From NCBI GenBank assembly GCA_934168005.1, contig CAKPMN010000023.1, forward strand, positions 1 through 11,811: a stretch of 11,811 bases of DNA, given 5' to 3'. The notes beneath the pieces are model-generated. The model searched no databases, was not told where the DNA came from, and worked only from the letters and a program-made list of their open reading frames with translations. Both the position numbers and the translations under genes were made by a program. Below, piece after piece: positions 1 through 7,075 of the stretch. The DNA is from an uncultured Bacilli bacterium. Lineage in GTDB: Bacteria; Bacillota_I; Bacilli_A; RF39; UBA660. The number at the start of each line of letters is the position of its first letter. Position 1 is the stretch's first letter.

Positions 1-942
1 TTGAAAGAACATTTTGTTTGTTGCATATGATCCTACTTGTGATGTAAATGTATTATTTACTACTTCTAAACTTGAGATAATTGGATTAAATTCTTTTAAA
101 ATCTTTTCATCTGGATATGTTGTTTTGGTTGGATCAATGTATACTACTGCTAAAGTTTGATTTTCTTTTGCTCCAGTATATGCAATCATAACATTTTTCT
201 TATTTGCAGCTGCTTGAACTGTTAAGTATACTCTATTTTCTATAGTTAAACTTTCTAATTTACCTACTGTCCATTTAGCTTGTGTTAAATTAGTTTTTAG
301 TTTTGTTAAATCTGATTTTAATGTTTGATATGAGATATCTCCTACTTGTATTGAAACTGCTGCGTTTGTAGAATCATTTTGAATTAATAATTGACTTCCA
401 CTTAATTTATATGAATATCCTTCTGGTATTTTGAAACTATATCCTGATAGTAATACCCTATTTTCTTTTTCTGTTTTTGTAACTATTTCTTTTTCTTTAT
501 CCTTTTTAGCTTGTTCTACCTTAGATGATGTAATTGGAATACATATTAAGGCTACTATTAAAGCAGTTGCGACTATAGCTATTATTATTCCCACTATAAA
601 TACTTTTTTGCTTATTCCTTCTTTATTTATAATTGGAGCTGGAGCTTGTCTTACTTCTTCTTTCTTCTCTTCTTTTTCTTCCATATTTACAACAAAAGGA
701 TCAGATGGAGTTTGTTCTATTTCTACAGGTTTAGGTTCTAATGTTTGAACTGGTTTAATTTCACTTATTTCTTTTATAGTATCTTCACTTGGAATAAGCG
801 GTTCTGATTCTTCCTTATATGACGCTATTATCTCTTCATTAGATGGATAAGAGCTTTTTTCTTCCTTTTCTACTGGTTTTCCACAAACTTTGCAGTAAGC
901 ATCCTCTTCTGTTAGAGGTGCAAAACAATTTTTACAATGCAT
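1..942 (-). CDS. zinc-ribbon single-TM protein with extracytoplasmic domain, 3'-partial
   Basis: 314 codons are open from an ATG at 942 to the left edge with no stop, so the C-terminus is missing. The N-terminus is a small zinc ribbon with two CxxC pairs (C3/C6 and C17/C20). An acidic, low-complexity Glu/Pro/Lys-rich linker follows (about 22-110), then one hydrophobic membrane segment (about 114-136). The rest (about 137-314) should be outside the cell. It begins with a FKIPEGY stretch (about 170-176) reminiscent of PsbP/Mog1-like domains of Gram-positive surface proteins; that fold guess is weak. Zinc ribbon, linker, TM and exported domain is a common layout of uncharacterised Bacillota membrane proteins. 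The start is fixed by AAGGAGGA 6 nt upstream and by the immediate zinc-ribbon motif. It has its own promoter and follows the serS terminator, so it is probably a separate transcription unit. No specific function can be assigned. Confidence 0.85.
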   Translation of the reverse strand, partial: MHCKNCFAPLTEEDAYCKVCGKPVEKEEKSSYPSNEEIIASYKEESEPLIPSEDTIKEISEIKPVQTLEPKPVEIEQTPSDPFVVNMEEKEEKKEEVRQAPAPIINKEGISKKVFIVGIIIAIVATALIVALICIPITSSKVEQAKKDKEKEIVTKTEKENRVLLSGYSFKIPEGYSYKLSGSQLLIQNDSTNAAVSIQVGDISYQTLKSDLTKLKTNLTQAKWTVGKLESLTIENRVYLTVQAAANKKNVMIAYTGAKENQTLAVVYIDPTKTTYPDEKILKEFNPIISSLEVVNNTFTSQVGSYATNKMFFQ

Positions 943-970
943 AAAGTTTCCTCCTTATTCTTATAAATTT

Positions 971-1000
971 ATTGTAATACAAAGTATTAACACTTGTCAA
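971..1000 (-). promoter_or_regulatory. sigma-A-type promoter of the zinc-ribbon gene
   Basis: Read on the minus strand there is a perfect -35 TTGACA (995-1000), an 18-nt spacer and a -10 TACAAT (971-976, 5 of 6 to consensus). Transcription would start near 964, giving a leader of about 20 nt that contains the AAGGAGGA ribosome binding site (949-956) before the ATG at 942. It lies just after the serS terminator, as expected for an independent unit. Confidence 0.75.
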
Positions 1001-1031
1001 TTTGTAGATTTTGATTTTACATAATTTTACT

Positions 1032-1063
1032 AAAAAAAGACAAAAGGTTTACTTTTATCTTTT
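1032..1063 (-). terminator. rho-independent terminator of serS
   Basis: On the minus strand an A/T-rich inverted repeat (1052-1063 with 1035-1046; 12 positions with one mismatch, 5-nt loop) runs into a T-tract at 1032-1038. It overlaps the serS stop codon (1055-1057). The stem is weak in GC but long, and its position between serS and a new promoter supports the call. Confidence 0.6.
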
Positions 1064-2344
1064 TGGAATAATTATATCTTTTCCACCCATGTACATTCTA
1101 AGTGGTTCTGGAATATTTACTGATCCATCTGCATTTAGATTGTTTTCTAGAAATGCGATTAACATACGTGGTGGTGCGATTACTGTGTTATTTAATGTAT
1201 GCGCAAATTCTTTCTCGCCATTTTCTTTTTTGTAACGTATACCAAGTCTTCTTGCTTGTGCATCTGTTAAATTAGAACATGAACATACTTCGAAATATTT
1301 TTGTTGTCTTGGACTCCATGCTTCTATATCACATGATCTATATTTTAAATCTGCTAAATCACCTGAACAACAAACTAATTTTCTAACTGGAATATCTAGA
1401 CTTCTAAATAATTCTACTGAATAATTCCACATTTTATCATACCATGCTTCACTATCTTCTGGTTTACATATTACTACCATTTCTTGTTTTTCGAATTGAT
1501 GAATTCTATATACTCCACGTTCTTCTATACCGTGAGCTCCAACTTCTTTTCTAAAACATGGAGAATATGATGTCATAGTTATTGGTAAGTCTTGTTCTTT
1601 TAATAGTTGGTCTTTAAATTTAGCTATCATAGAATGTTCTGATGTACCAATTAAGTATAAATCTTCGCCTTCAATTTTATACATCATGTTTTCTTTTTCT
1701 TCAAATGACATAACACCATTTACAGCATCAGAATGAATCATGTAAGGTGGAATACAATATGTAAATCCTTTATCTATCATAAAGTCTCTAGCATACGCAA
1801 GTACTGCTGAATGAAGTCTTGCTATATCACCCATTAAATAATAAAAACCATTTCCTGAAACTCTACCTGCTGCTTCTTTATCAAGACCGTCAAATCTTTC
1901 CATAATATCTGAATGATATGGTATTTCAAAGTCTGGAACTTTTGCTTCTCCAAATGTTTTTTCTTCTACATTCTTTGAATCATCTTCTCCTATTGGTACA
2001 TCATCAGCAATAATATTTGGAATCATCATCATTTTTTCCTTGATGATTTTTTGAAGTTCATCTTCTCTTTTAGTTAAATTATCAATTTCTTCGCTCATTT
2101 TAGTTACTTCATCTTTGATTTTATTTGCTTCTTCTATTTTTTTATCTCTCATTAAGTTACCAATTTCAGCACTTAGTTTATTCTTTTCTGCTCTTTTTTG
2201 ATCCATACTTAATTTAGTTTCTCTATATTCTATATCTAAATCATATACTTCATCTACTAATGGTAATTTCTTATCTTGAAATTTTTTTCTTATATTTTCT
2301 TTTACTAATTCTTTATTTTCTCTTATTAATTTAATGTCTATCAT
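1055..2344 (-). CDS. serS: seryl-tRNA synthetase, archaeal/eukaryotic-like motif signature
   Basis: Charges tRNA-Ser with serine in the cytoplasm using ATP. The 429 aa suit a bacterial SerRS. Residues about 25-105 form the charged antiparallel coiled-coil arm that grips the long variable arm of tRNA-Ser. The class II core follows: serine-site TSE motif (234-236), motif 2 from SPCFRKE (261-267) through RIHQFEKQE (280-288), and motif 3 around R393 (390-400). Several signatures differ from the usual bacterial form: TSEH instead of TAEVP, GAHG then RGVYRIHQF in motif 2, DIEAW (339-343), SNLTDAQARRLGIRY (357-371), and LNNT then APPR instead of LNGSGLAVGR. These resemble archaeal and eukaryotic cytosolic SerRS. 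The ATG at 2344 is chosen because AGAGGA lies 4 nt upstream and MIDIKLIREN is a normal SerRS N-terminus. In-frame TTG/ATG codons at 2371/2368 lie at the T-box terminator. Expression is governed by the upstream T-box. Confidence 0.96.
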   Translation of the reverse strand: MIDIKLIRENKELVKENIRKKFQDKKLPLVDEVYDLDIEYRETKLSMDQKRAEKNKLSAEIGNLMRDKKIEEANKIKDEVTKMSEEIDNLTKREDELQKIIKEKMMMIPNIIADDVPIGEDDSKNVEEKTFGEAKVPDFEIPYHSDIMERFDGLDKEAAGRVSGNGFYYLMGDIARLHSAVLAYARDFMIDKGFTYCIPPYMIHSDAVNGVMSFEEKENMMYKIEGEDLYLIGTSEHSMIAKFKDQLLKEQDLPITMTSYSPCFRKEVGAHGIEERGVYRIHQFEKQEMVVICKPEDSEAWYDKMWNYSVELFRSLDIPVRKLVCCSGDLADLKYRSCDIEAWSPRQQKYFEVCSCSNLTDAQARRLGIRYKKENGEKEFAHTLNNTVIAPPRMLIAFLENNLNADGSVNIPEPLRMYMGGKDIIIPKR

Positions 2345-2348
2345 ATTA

Positions 2349-2354
2349 TCCTCT
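2349..2354 (-). promoter_or_regulatory. serS ribosome binding site (decides start)
   Basis: AGAGGA sits 4 nt before the ATG at 2344. The alternative in-frame starts (TTG 2371, ATG 2368) lie in or directly after the T-tract of the leader terminator and have no such site, so the shorter reading is preferred. Confidence 0.7.
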
Positions 2355-2369
2355 TTTCTATAATTCATC

Positions 2370-2420
2370 AAAAAAAGACTAATATAGGAGCGTGTTTACG
2401 CGGTACCATCCTACTTAGTC
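2370..2420 (-). terminator. T-box leader terminator (conditional)
   Basis: On the minus strand GACTAA (2415-2420) pairs with TTAGTC (2377-2382), TAGGA with TCCTA, and GCGT with ACGC around an AAAC loop; seven T residues follow (2370-2376). It includes the T-box bases, so it is mutually exclusive with the antiterminator, as expected for transcriptional control of serS. Confidence 0.85.
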
Positions 2421-2558
2421 TTAATTGATATAACGGTTTTACCCGGAAATTGTTAATTTCACTAAAGAGTAGATTCATAAGTAGTAATGCTTGTTTACAC
2501 CTTCCACAAGCTCTCTTTTAAATACTTGCTTACTATAGTCTCTTATTATTGCTTTTTC
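2370..2558 (-). promoter_or_regulatory. T-box riboswitch (serine type) upstream of serS
   Basis: This leader RNA senses uncharged tRNA-Ser and allows readthrough into serS when serine charging is low. On the minus strand the T-box sequence AGGATGGTACCGCG is at 2399-2412; its UGGU would pair with the tRNA 3' end, with a G-U wobble to a G discriminator. Stem I shows the conserved AGAGAG element (2511-2516), a GGAAGGTGTAA apical region, an AAGAG/CTCTT basal pairing and a GAA-TCT-A arrangement that puts specifier codon UCU (Ser) at 2471-2473. Small hairpins (GAAAT/ATTTC and CGG/CCG) between stem I and the T-box fit the usual stem II/III region. The 3' end is a terminator overlapping the T-box. 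The serine specifier agrees with the downstream gene. Confidence 0.93.
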
Positions 2559-2564
2559 TCACTT

Positions 2565-2593
2565 ATTATAGCATATTATTTATTTTTTGTATA
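2565..2593 (-). promoter_or_regulatory. extended -10 promoter of the serS T-box transcript
   Basis: Minus-strand TGC-TATAAT (-10 at 2565-2570 with an upstream TGn extension), and a 4-of-6 -35 TATACA (2588-2593) at 17 nt. The -35 lies inside the last codons of the upstream Tam41-like gene. Transcription would start near 2558, just before T-box stem I. Confidence 0.7.
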
Positions 2594-3452
2594 TTCTTTT
2601 TTTTAACTTTTGAAATGCGTAATCTGTTGATTTTACTATTCCATTTGTTTTAATTCCATGAATTGTTTGAGTAATACTTTCTTCTTTATTTCTTTCTAAA
2701 AGATAGTCTTCTACAGTTTTACCTTTATTATTCATTAAATAGTATGATAAATAGGCTGGTAAATATTCCCTATCTAGTTTTTCGTGATCTATTAATATAA
2801 CTCCATTTTGTTCTTCGAAAAATTCATTTGTATTATATATTTCATCTAATTCTCTAAATGAGCTTGATACAATATTTTTTATTTTATTTGGATTTTCAAA
2901 ATATTTCATTCTAGTATCTCCAATATATGATAGCGATACTATTTTTTCATATAATTCAGTTATTTCATCATAATCTTCTAGAGATTTTAAAGCTGTTATT
3001 AAGGCATATCTTCTATTTGCTTCTATTGCATTTGATAATCTTGCATCATGATCTATTTCTAGTACTTGTTTTTGAAATCTTCCTGCTAAATAGAATCTTT
3101 TCCAAGTTATTAATTGATGATATAAATCATTTGCTTCAATTACTCCATATTTAAATGTCAATCCATTTTCTCTTATATTACTTTGATAAGTTATTTTATT
3201 TGGTCCTTTTATGGTTTCTACTGAACTTGTATTATAAAATATTTTACCTGTAAAAGAATAGTCACCTGGATTTAATTCCATATTTTCTTTATGAAATTTC
3301 CTTATATCTTTAACGGCTAATATTAAATCTATTTGAGGATGATCTTTTTTTGTATACCCTGTTTGTTCAAATACACCGGAACCATATCCATAGGATGCGA
3401 CTACATCTGGTCTACAATTTAAAAATATTTTTATTTCATCTTTTATTTCCAT
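2580..3452 (-). CDS. Tam41/Mmp37-family CDP-diacylglycerol synthase (phosphatidate cytidylyltransferase)
   Basis: Predicted to make CDP-diacylglycerol from CTP and phosphatidic acid, the branch point to phosphatidylglycerol and cardiolipin, as a soluble or peripheral enzyme at the membrane. The 290 aa match the family core. Motifs seen in order: YGSGVF (23-28) and the nucleotidyltransferase aspartate in IDLILAV (41-47), then HKENMELNPGDYS (54-66), IFYNTS (71-76), KYGVI (101-105) and the long signature WKRFYLAGRFQKQ (117-129). These are diagnostic of Tam41, known mainly from mitochondria, with homologues in some Bacillota. It lacks the many TM helices of the usual bacterial enzyme CdsA. Start ATG 3452 has AGGTGA at 3458-3463. 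The gene has its own promoter and is followed directly by the serS promoter, which overlaps its 3' end. A conventional cdsA elsewhere cannot be excluded. Confidence 0.88.
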   Translation of the reverse strand: MEIKDEIKIFLNCRPDVVASYGYGSGVFEQTGYTKKDHPQIDLILAVKDIRKFHKENMELNPGDYSFTGKIFYNTSSVETIKGPNKITYQSNIRENGLTFKYGVIEANDLYHQLITWKRFYLAGRFQKQVLEIDHDARLSNAIEANRRYALITALKSLEDYDEITELYEKIVSLSYIGDTRMKYFENPNKIKNIVSSSFRELDEIYNTNEFFEEQNGVILIDHEKLDREYLPAYLSYYLMNNKGKTVEDYLLERNKEESITQTIHGIKTNGIVKSTDYAFQKLKKRIYKK

Positions 3453-3471
3453 TTAAATCACCTGGTTTTAT

Positions 3472-3500
3472 ATTATAGCACAAATTCTTTTAAAAGTTAA
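3472..3500 (-). promoter_or_regulatory. extended -10 promoter of the Tam41-like gene
   Basis: Minus-strand TGC-TATAAT (-10 at 3472-3477) with a TGn extension, and TTAACT (3495-3500, 4 of 6) at 17 nt. The -35 overlaps the stop codon of the upstream transporter. The TGCTATAAT core is the same as in the serS promoter. No terminator is visible between the transporter and this gene, so readthrough from polA-CDF is also possible. Confidence 0.6.
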
Positions 3501-4357
3501 TTATCGGCTGGATTTATATGAATATTTATATACTTAGTTCTCTCATTTTCTTTTAAAATATTTTCTATTTTTTCTAATTCATCGTGAGATTTTTCTACTG
3601 ACATATTTTTATCCATACTTACTTCTATTGTTAATGAATAATAGTATCCATACTTCATTATTATCAACTTATCTATATTCTTTATATATTTATTGTTTAG
3701 TATTTTATTTTTTACTTCATCATAGTATTCTGTTTTATCTTCTTGTTTTCCTATTAAGATATTTATATTTTCTTTGATTATTTCAAATCCAGCTTTTATT
3801 ATAAATAATGCGACTATAATAGATGCGATTTTATCTGAATACTTTAAATATTCTATTTTATTTTGGAATTGCATTAATATACTTGATAGTAAAACTACTA
3901 CTGATGAATATACATCTGTTCTTGATTCTTTTCCAGATGATGTAAGTATTTGGTTATCATATTTTTTTCCCTTTATTATTAAATATTCTGACAGTAAATA
4001 CTTAGCTAAGATAGTAATAATTGATACTATTATTACTATTTTACTTGGTATATTTATCTTATTTTTTTCTGTTTCATATATTAATATAAAGGCAATTATT
4101 ACGATAATTATTCCTATTAAAATACTTGTTAAATATTCTATTCTACCATGTCCATAGGGATGTTCCCTGTCTGCTGGTTTTAGTGAAAAGATATTAGCTA
4201 CTATAGCTACTACATCTGTTAATAAATCACTTGATGAATGAATTCCATCTGCTATTAAAGCTGTTGATTTTCCGATAAATCCTATTAATATTTTAAATAT
4301 CGATAAAAAAGCATTTACAAAAAAACTTAAAAACATTACTTTTGATGTTTTATTCAT
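3497..4357 (-). CDS. cation diffusion facilitator (CDF) family metal transporter
   Basis: An integral membrane metal-ion/proton antiporter that would export a divalent cation (Zn, Mn, Fe or similar) from the cytoplasm. The 286 aa show about six hydrophobic segments (roughly 9-28, 34-56, 75-95, 104-125, 150-163, 175-192) and a cytoplasmic C-terminal domain (about 205-286) ending in the typical IHINP. The TM2 metal site is DGIHSSSD (H40, D44), and the conserved loop HPYGHGRIEYL (66-76) is present. In TM5 the usual H-xxx-D site reads E144-xxx-D148 (ESRTD), so one ligand differs from FieF/YiiP-like members and the metal cannot be assigned. The gene begins 8 nt after the polA stop with a ribosome binding site overlapping that stop, so it is co-transcribed and probably translationally coupled to polA. 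The metal link to PolA is conjecture. Confidence 0.92.
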   Translation of the reverse strand: MNKTSKVMFLSFFVNAFLSIFKILIGFIGKSTALIADGIHSSSDLLTDVVAIVANIFSLKPADREHPYGHGRIEYLTSILIGIIIVIIAFILIYETEKNKINIPSKIVIIVSIITILAKYLLSEYLIIKGKKYDNQILTSSGKESRTDVYSSVVVLLSSILMQFQNKIEYLKYSDKIASIIVALFIIKAGFEIIKENINILIGKQEDKTEYYDEVKNKILNNKYIKNIDKLIIMKYGYYYSLTIEVSMDKNMSVEKSHDELEKIENILKENERTKYINIHINPADN

Positions 4358-4362
4358 AATAT

Positions 4363-4367
4363 CTCCT
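4363..4367 (-). promoter_or_regulatory. CDF-gene ribosome binding site overlapping polA stop
   Basis: The minus-strand run TAGGAG contains both the polA stop TAG (4366-4368) and the AGGAG (4363-4367) that lies 5 nt before the transporter ATG at 4357. Ribosomes finishing polA would be placed to reinitiate. Confidence 0.75.
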
Positions 4368-6957
4368 ACTTTGCTTGATACCAGTTATCTCCATATTCAA
4401 CGTCTATTTTAAGTGGTACTGATAACTCAACCACATGTTCCATAACATCTTTCATTATTTTTATTAGTTGATCTTTTTCTTCTATTTTAGCATCAAATAC
4501 AAGTTCATCGTGTACTTGAATAACCATTTTTGATTTTAAATTTTGCTTTTCTAGTTCTTCTTTTACTTTAATCATTGCTAATTTAATTATATCGGCACTA
4601 GTTCCTTGAATTGGTGTATTAAGAGCGATTCTCTCTCCTGTTTGTCTAATCATATAGTTCTTGTTTTTTAATTCTTCTATGATTCTTTTACGACCAAATA
4701 GTGTTTTAACATATCCTAATTCATAAGCTTTCTTCTTTTGATCTTCCATATATTTATTTATTCCAGGATAAGAACTTAAATAGTTTTCTATAAATTCTTT
4801 AGCTTCGCTTCTTGATGATCCTATATTCTCTGATAAGCCAAAACTACTTATTCCATAAACTATTCCAAAGTTAACGGCTTTAGCTATTCTTCTTTCATTT
4901 TTTGTTACCAAAGATTCTTCTTTTTTAAATACTTTAGCTGCGGTTGATGTATGAATATCTATGTCGTTTTTAAATGCTTCTTTCATTGATTCTACATCGG
5001 CCATGTGTGATAAGATACGTAGTTCTATTTGTGAATAATCTCCACTTATTATTATTGAATCTTTACTTGGTACAAAGGCTTTTCTAACTAGTTTTCCATA
5101 TTCATTTCTAATTGGAATGTTTTGAATATTTGGTTCTATAGAAGATAGTCTTCCTGTTCTTGTTAATGCTTGTGTATAAATTGTATGAATTTTTCCATCT
5201 TCTAATATATATGGTTTTAATCCTTCTATATATGTTGTTAAAAGTTTTGAAATAGTTCTATAATTCAATAGTTTTTCTATTATAGGATGATTGTCTTTTA
5301 ATTTTTCTAATACTTCTACTGATGTTGAATATGTTCCTTTTTTGCTTTTTTTTGAAGCTGGAAGATTTAGTTTTTCAAATAGTATTTCTCCTAATTGTTT
5401 TGGGGAAGCTATATTAAATATACACCCTGCATCATTATATATTTCTTGCTCTAAAAGTTCTAGTTTGATTTTCATTTCTTCTCCCATTTCATCTAAAACT
5501 TTTTTATCTACGTGAATTCCATCTACTTCCATATCGCCTAGTACTATTGATAATGGCATTTCTATTTCATATAAAAGCTTTTCCATATCTTCTTCTTTTA
5601 TTTTTTCTATTAAGATATCTTTAGCATCATATATAAATTTAGCTTTTGCTACTGTATTTCTTGCAATAACATCCATAGATGGTTCTTTGTATTTTGTTTT
5701 TGTTTCATTATATATTGTTTCATAAAATGGTAATGAATAACCTAATATTCCTGCAATATAAGCTATATCATCCTTTACATTGTAATCTAATAGGTATGCA
5801 GCTAATTCTAAATCAAAATCCATTTTTGGTAGGCTAATATTCATCCATTTTAAGGCAACATATAGCTTTTTTAAATCATATGTATATTTTATATATGGAC
5901 TTATCTTCTCAAAACAACTTTTTATTAGGTATGCTGGTATAAAAAATGATTCTTTTCTATTATATACACCTATTCCTAATACTTTTGAAGTATGATAATT
6001 AGTTCCTAGTATTTCTAAATAAATACTTGAATTTTCTGTTAAAACAACTTCTTTGCTATCTTTTATTATTTTAACTTCTTCTAATTCTTTTACTTGTTTT
6101 TTTGTTTTTGTTAAAAGAGAGAAGAATTCTAGTTCTTCATATTTTTTATTTAATTCTTCAATATTTTTTTCTTTAATCTTTGTATCTTCTAATGTAAGAG
6201 GTAGTGGTACTTCTTTTATAATAGTAGCAAGATCATAACTCATATATGCATTTTCTTTATCATTAATTAATTTTTCTCTTAATTTTGGTGTTAGTTTATC
6301 AAGTGATGCATATATTCCATCTAGACTTTTATAATCATGTAATAGTTTTAAAGCAGTTTTTTCGCCTATTCCTGAAACTCCTGGTATATTGTCTGATGAA
6401 TCACCCATAAGAGATTTTAAATCTATTATTTTTATTGGTTCTATACCATAATCTTCCATAAAGGTCTTTTCATTGTAACGAATGTAATCTTTTTGTTTTA
6501 GTAATTTCATTTCTGTTTCTTTTGTTATTAACTGTAGTAAGTCTCTATCTGATGAAATTATTGTTCCTTCAAAATTAGGATCTTTTTCACAAAAATTAGC
6601 AAATGTTCCTAGAATATCATCTGCTTCATAGTCATCACATTCATAATATTTTATTCCCATTAATGTTAAAAGTTCTTTACATATCGGCATTTGTTCTTTT
6701 AATTCATCTGGTGTTTTAGCTCTTCCTGCTTTATATTCTTTATATTTTTCATGTCTAAATGTTTTTCCTTTATCAAATGCAACTATCATATAAGTTGGTT
6801 TTTCTTCTGTTATTATTTTATTAATCATGTTTACAAAACCAAATATAGCATTTGTTGGAAATCCTTTTGAATTCTTCATAAAATTTCCATTGTATGCTGT
6901 TGCATAATAACTTCTAAATACTAAGTTATTTCCATCTACTAATAATATTTTTTCCAT
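4366..6957 (-). CDS. polA: DNA polymerase I
   Basis: Family A polymerase that removes RNA primers and fills gaps during replication and repair. The 863 aa carry an N-terminal 5' nuclease (about 1-290; VDGNN 7-11, D62, DDYEADD 108-114, SSDRDLLQL 135-143, helix-hairpin-helix GVSGIGEKTA 193-202), a 3'-5' exonuclease-like middle (about 305-465) and a C-terminal polymerase domain. Polymerase motifs are intact: TGRLSS (601-606), motif A DYSQIELR (640-647), motif B RRIAKAVNFGIVYG (689-702), motif C VHDE (815-818). In the middle domain the expected acidic exonuclease I pair is not present; the strand reads SSIYLEILG (310-318), so proofreading is probably lost, as in many Gram-positive PolA proteins. 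Start ATG 6957 has AGAGGTGA upstream. It ends in TAG overlapping the ribosome binding site of the transporter gene. Confidence 0.97.
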   Translation of the reverse strand: MEKILLVDGNNLVFRSYYATAYNGNFMKNSKGFPTNAIFGFVNMINKIITEEKPTYMIVAFDKGKTFRHEKYKEYKAGRAKTPDELKEQMPICKELLTLMGIKYYECDDYEADDILGTFANFCEKDPNFEGTIISSDRDLLQLITKETEMKLLKQKDYIRYNEKTFMEDYGIEPIKIIDLKSLMGDSSDNIPGVSGIGEKTALKLLHDYKSLDGIYASLDKLTPKLREKLINDKENAYMSYDLATIIKEVPLPLTLEDTKIKEKNIEELNKKYEELEFFSLLTKTKKQVKELEEVKIIKDSKEVVLTENSSIYLEILGTNYHTSKVLGIGVYNRKESFFIPAYLIKSCFEKISPYIKYTYDLKKLYVALKWMNISLPKMDFDLELAAYLLDYNVKDDIAYIAGILGYSLPFYETIYNETKTKYKEPSMDVIARNTVAKAKFIYDAKDILIEKIKEEDMEKLLYEIEMPLSIVLGDMEVDGIHVDKKVLDEMGEEMKIKLELLEQEIYNDAGCIFNIASPKQLGEILFEKLNLPASKKSKKGTYSTSVEVLEKLKDNHPIIEKLLNYRTISKLLTTYIEGLKPYILEDGKIHTIYTQALTRTGRLSSIEPNIQNIPIRNEYGKLVRKAFVPSKDSIIISGDYSQIELRILSHMADVESMKEAFKNDIDIHTSTAAKVFKKEESLVTKNERRIAKAVNFGIVYGISSFGLSENIGSSRSEAKEFIENYLSSYPGINKYMEDQKKKAYELGYVKTLFGRKRIIEELKNKNYMIRQTGERIALNTPIQGTSADIIKLAMIKVKEELEKQNLKSKMVIQVHDELVFDAKIEEKDQLIKIMKDVMEHVVELSVPLKIDVEYGDNWYQAK

Positions 6958-6974
6958 TATTTCACCTCTAGTTT

Positions 6975-7000
6975 AAAAAAATAGGGTTTACCCTTTTATT
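6975..7000 (-). promoter_or_regulatory. small hairpin with T-tract in the polA leader
   Basis: Minus-strand AAAAGGGT-AA-ACCCTATTTTTTT: a short GC stem (GGG/CCC, extendable by A-T pairs) followed by seven T residues, placed about 20 nt before the polA start. It could be a weak attenuator or an operator-like palindrome (AGGGT-TT-ACCCT on the plus strand). The nearby -10-like TAAAAT (upstream, about 7010) would start RNA just before it. Function unproven. Confidence 0.35.
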
Positions 7001-7048
7001 CATTTTATCATAATTTTTATATTTATTTTAATAAATTATAGTTTTTAT

Positions 7049-7074
7049 AAAAAAAAGACTTATATAAAGTCTTT
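7049..7074 (-). terminator. rho-independent terminator after the glycine-rich operon
   Basis: A perfect 8-bp stem on the minus strand (AAAGACTT at 7067-7074, AAGTCTTT at 7054-7061, 5-nt loop) followed by further T residues to 7049. It ends the unit containing the glycine-rich gene and the small membrane protein, and insulates polA. It abuts the 124-bp inverted-repeat element. Confidence 0.8.
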
Positions 7075-7075
7075 C

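Noticed and set aside
431..748. Plus-strand 105-aa hydrophobic open frame
   Set aside because: Antisense to the zinc-ribbon gene, which has a better start, promoter and domain structure; its low complexity reflects the opposite strand.
2345..2371. Longer serS N-terminus starting at TTG 2371 or ATG 2368
   Set aside because: These codons lie at the T-tract of the T-box terminator, lack a ribosome binding site, and the extra residues are not SerRS-like; ATG 2344 has AGAGGA upstream.
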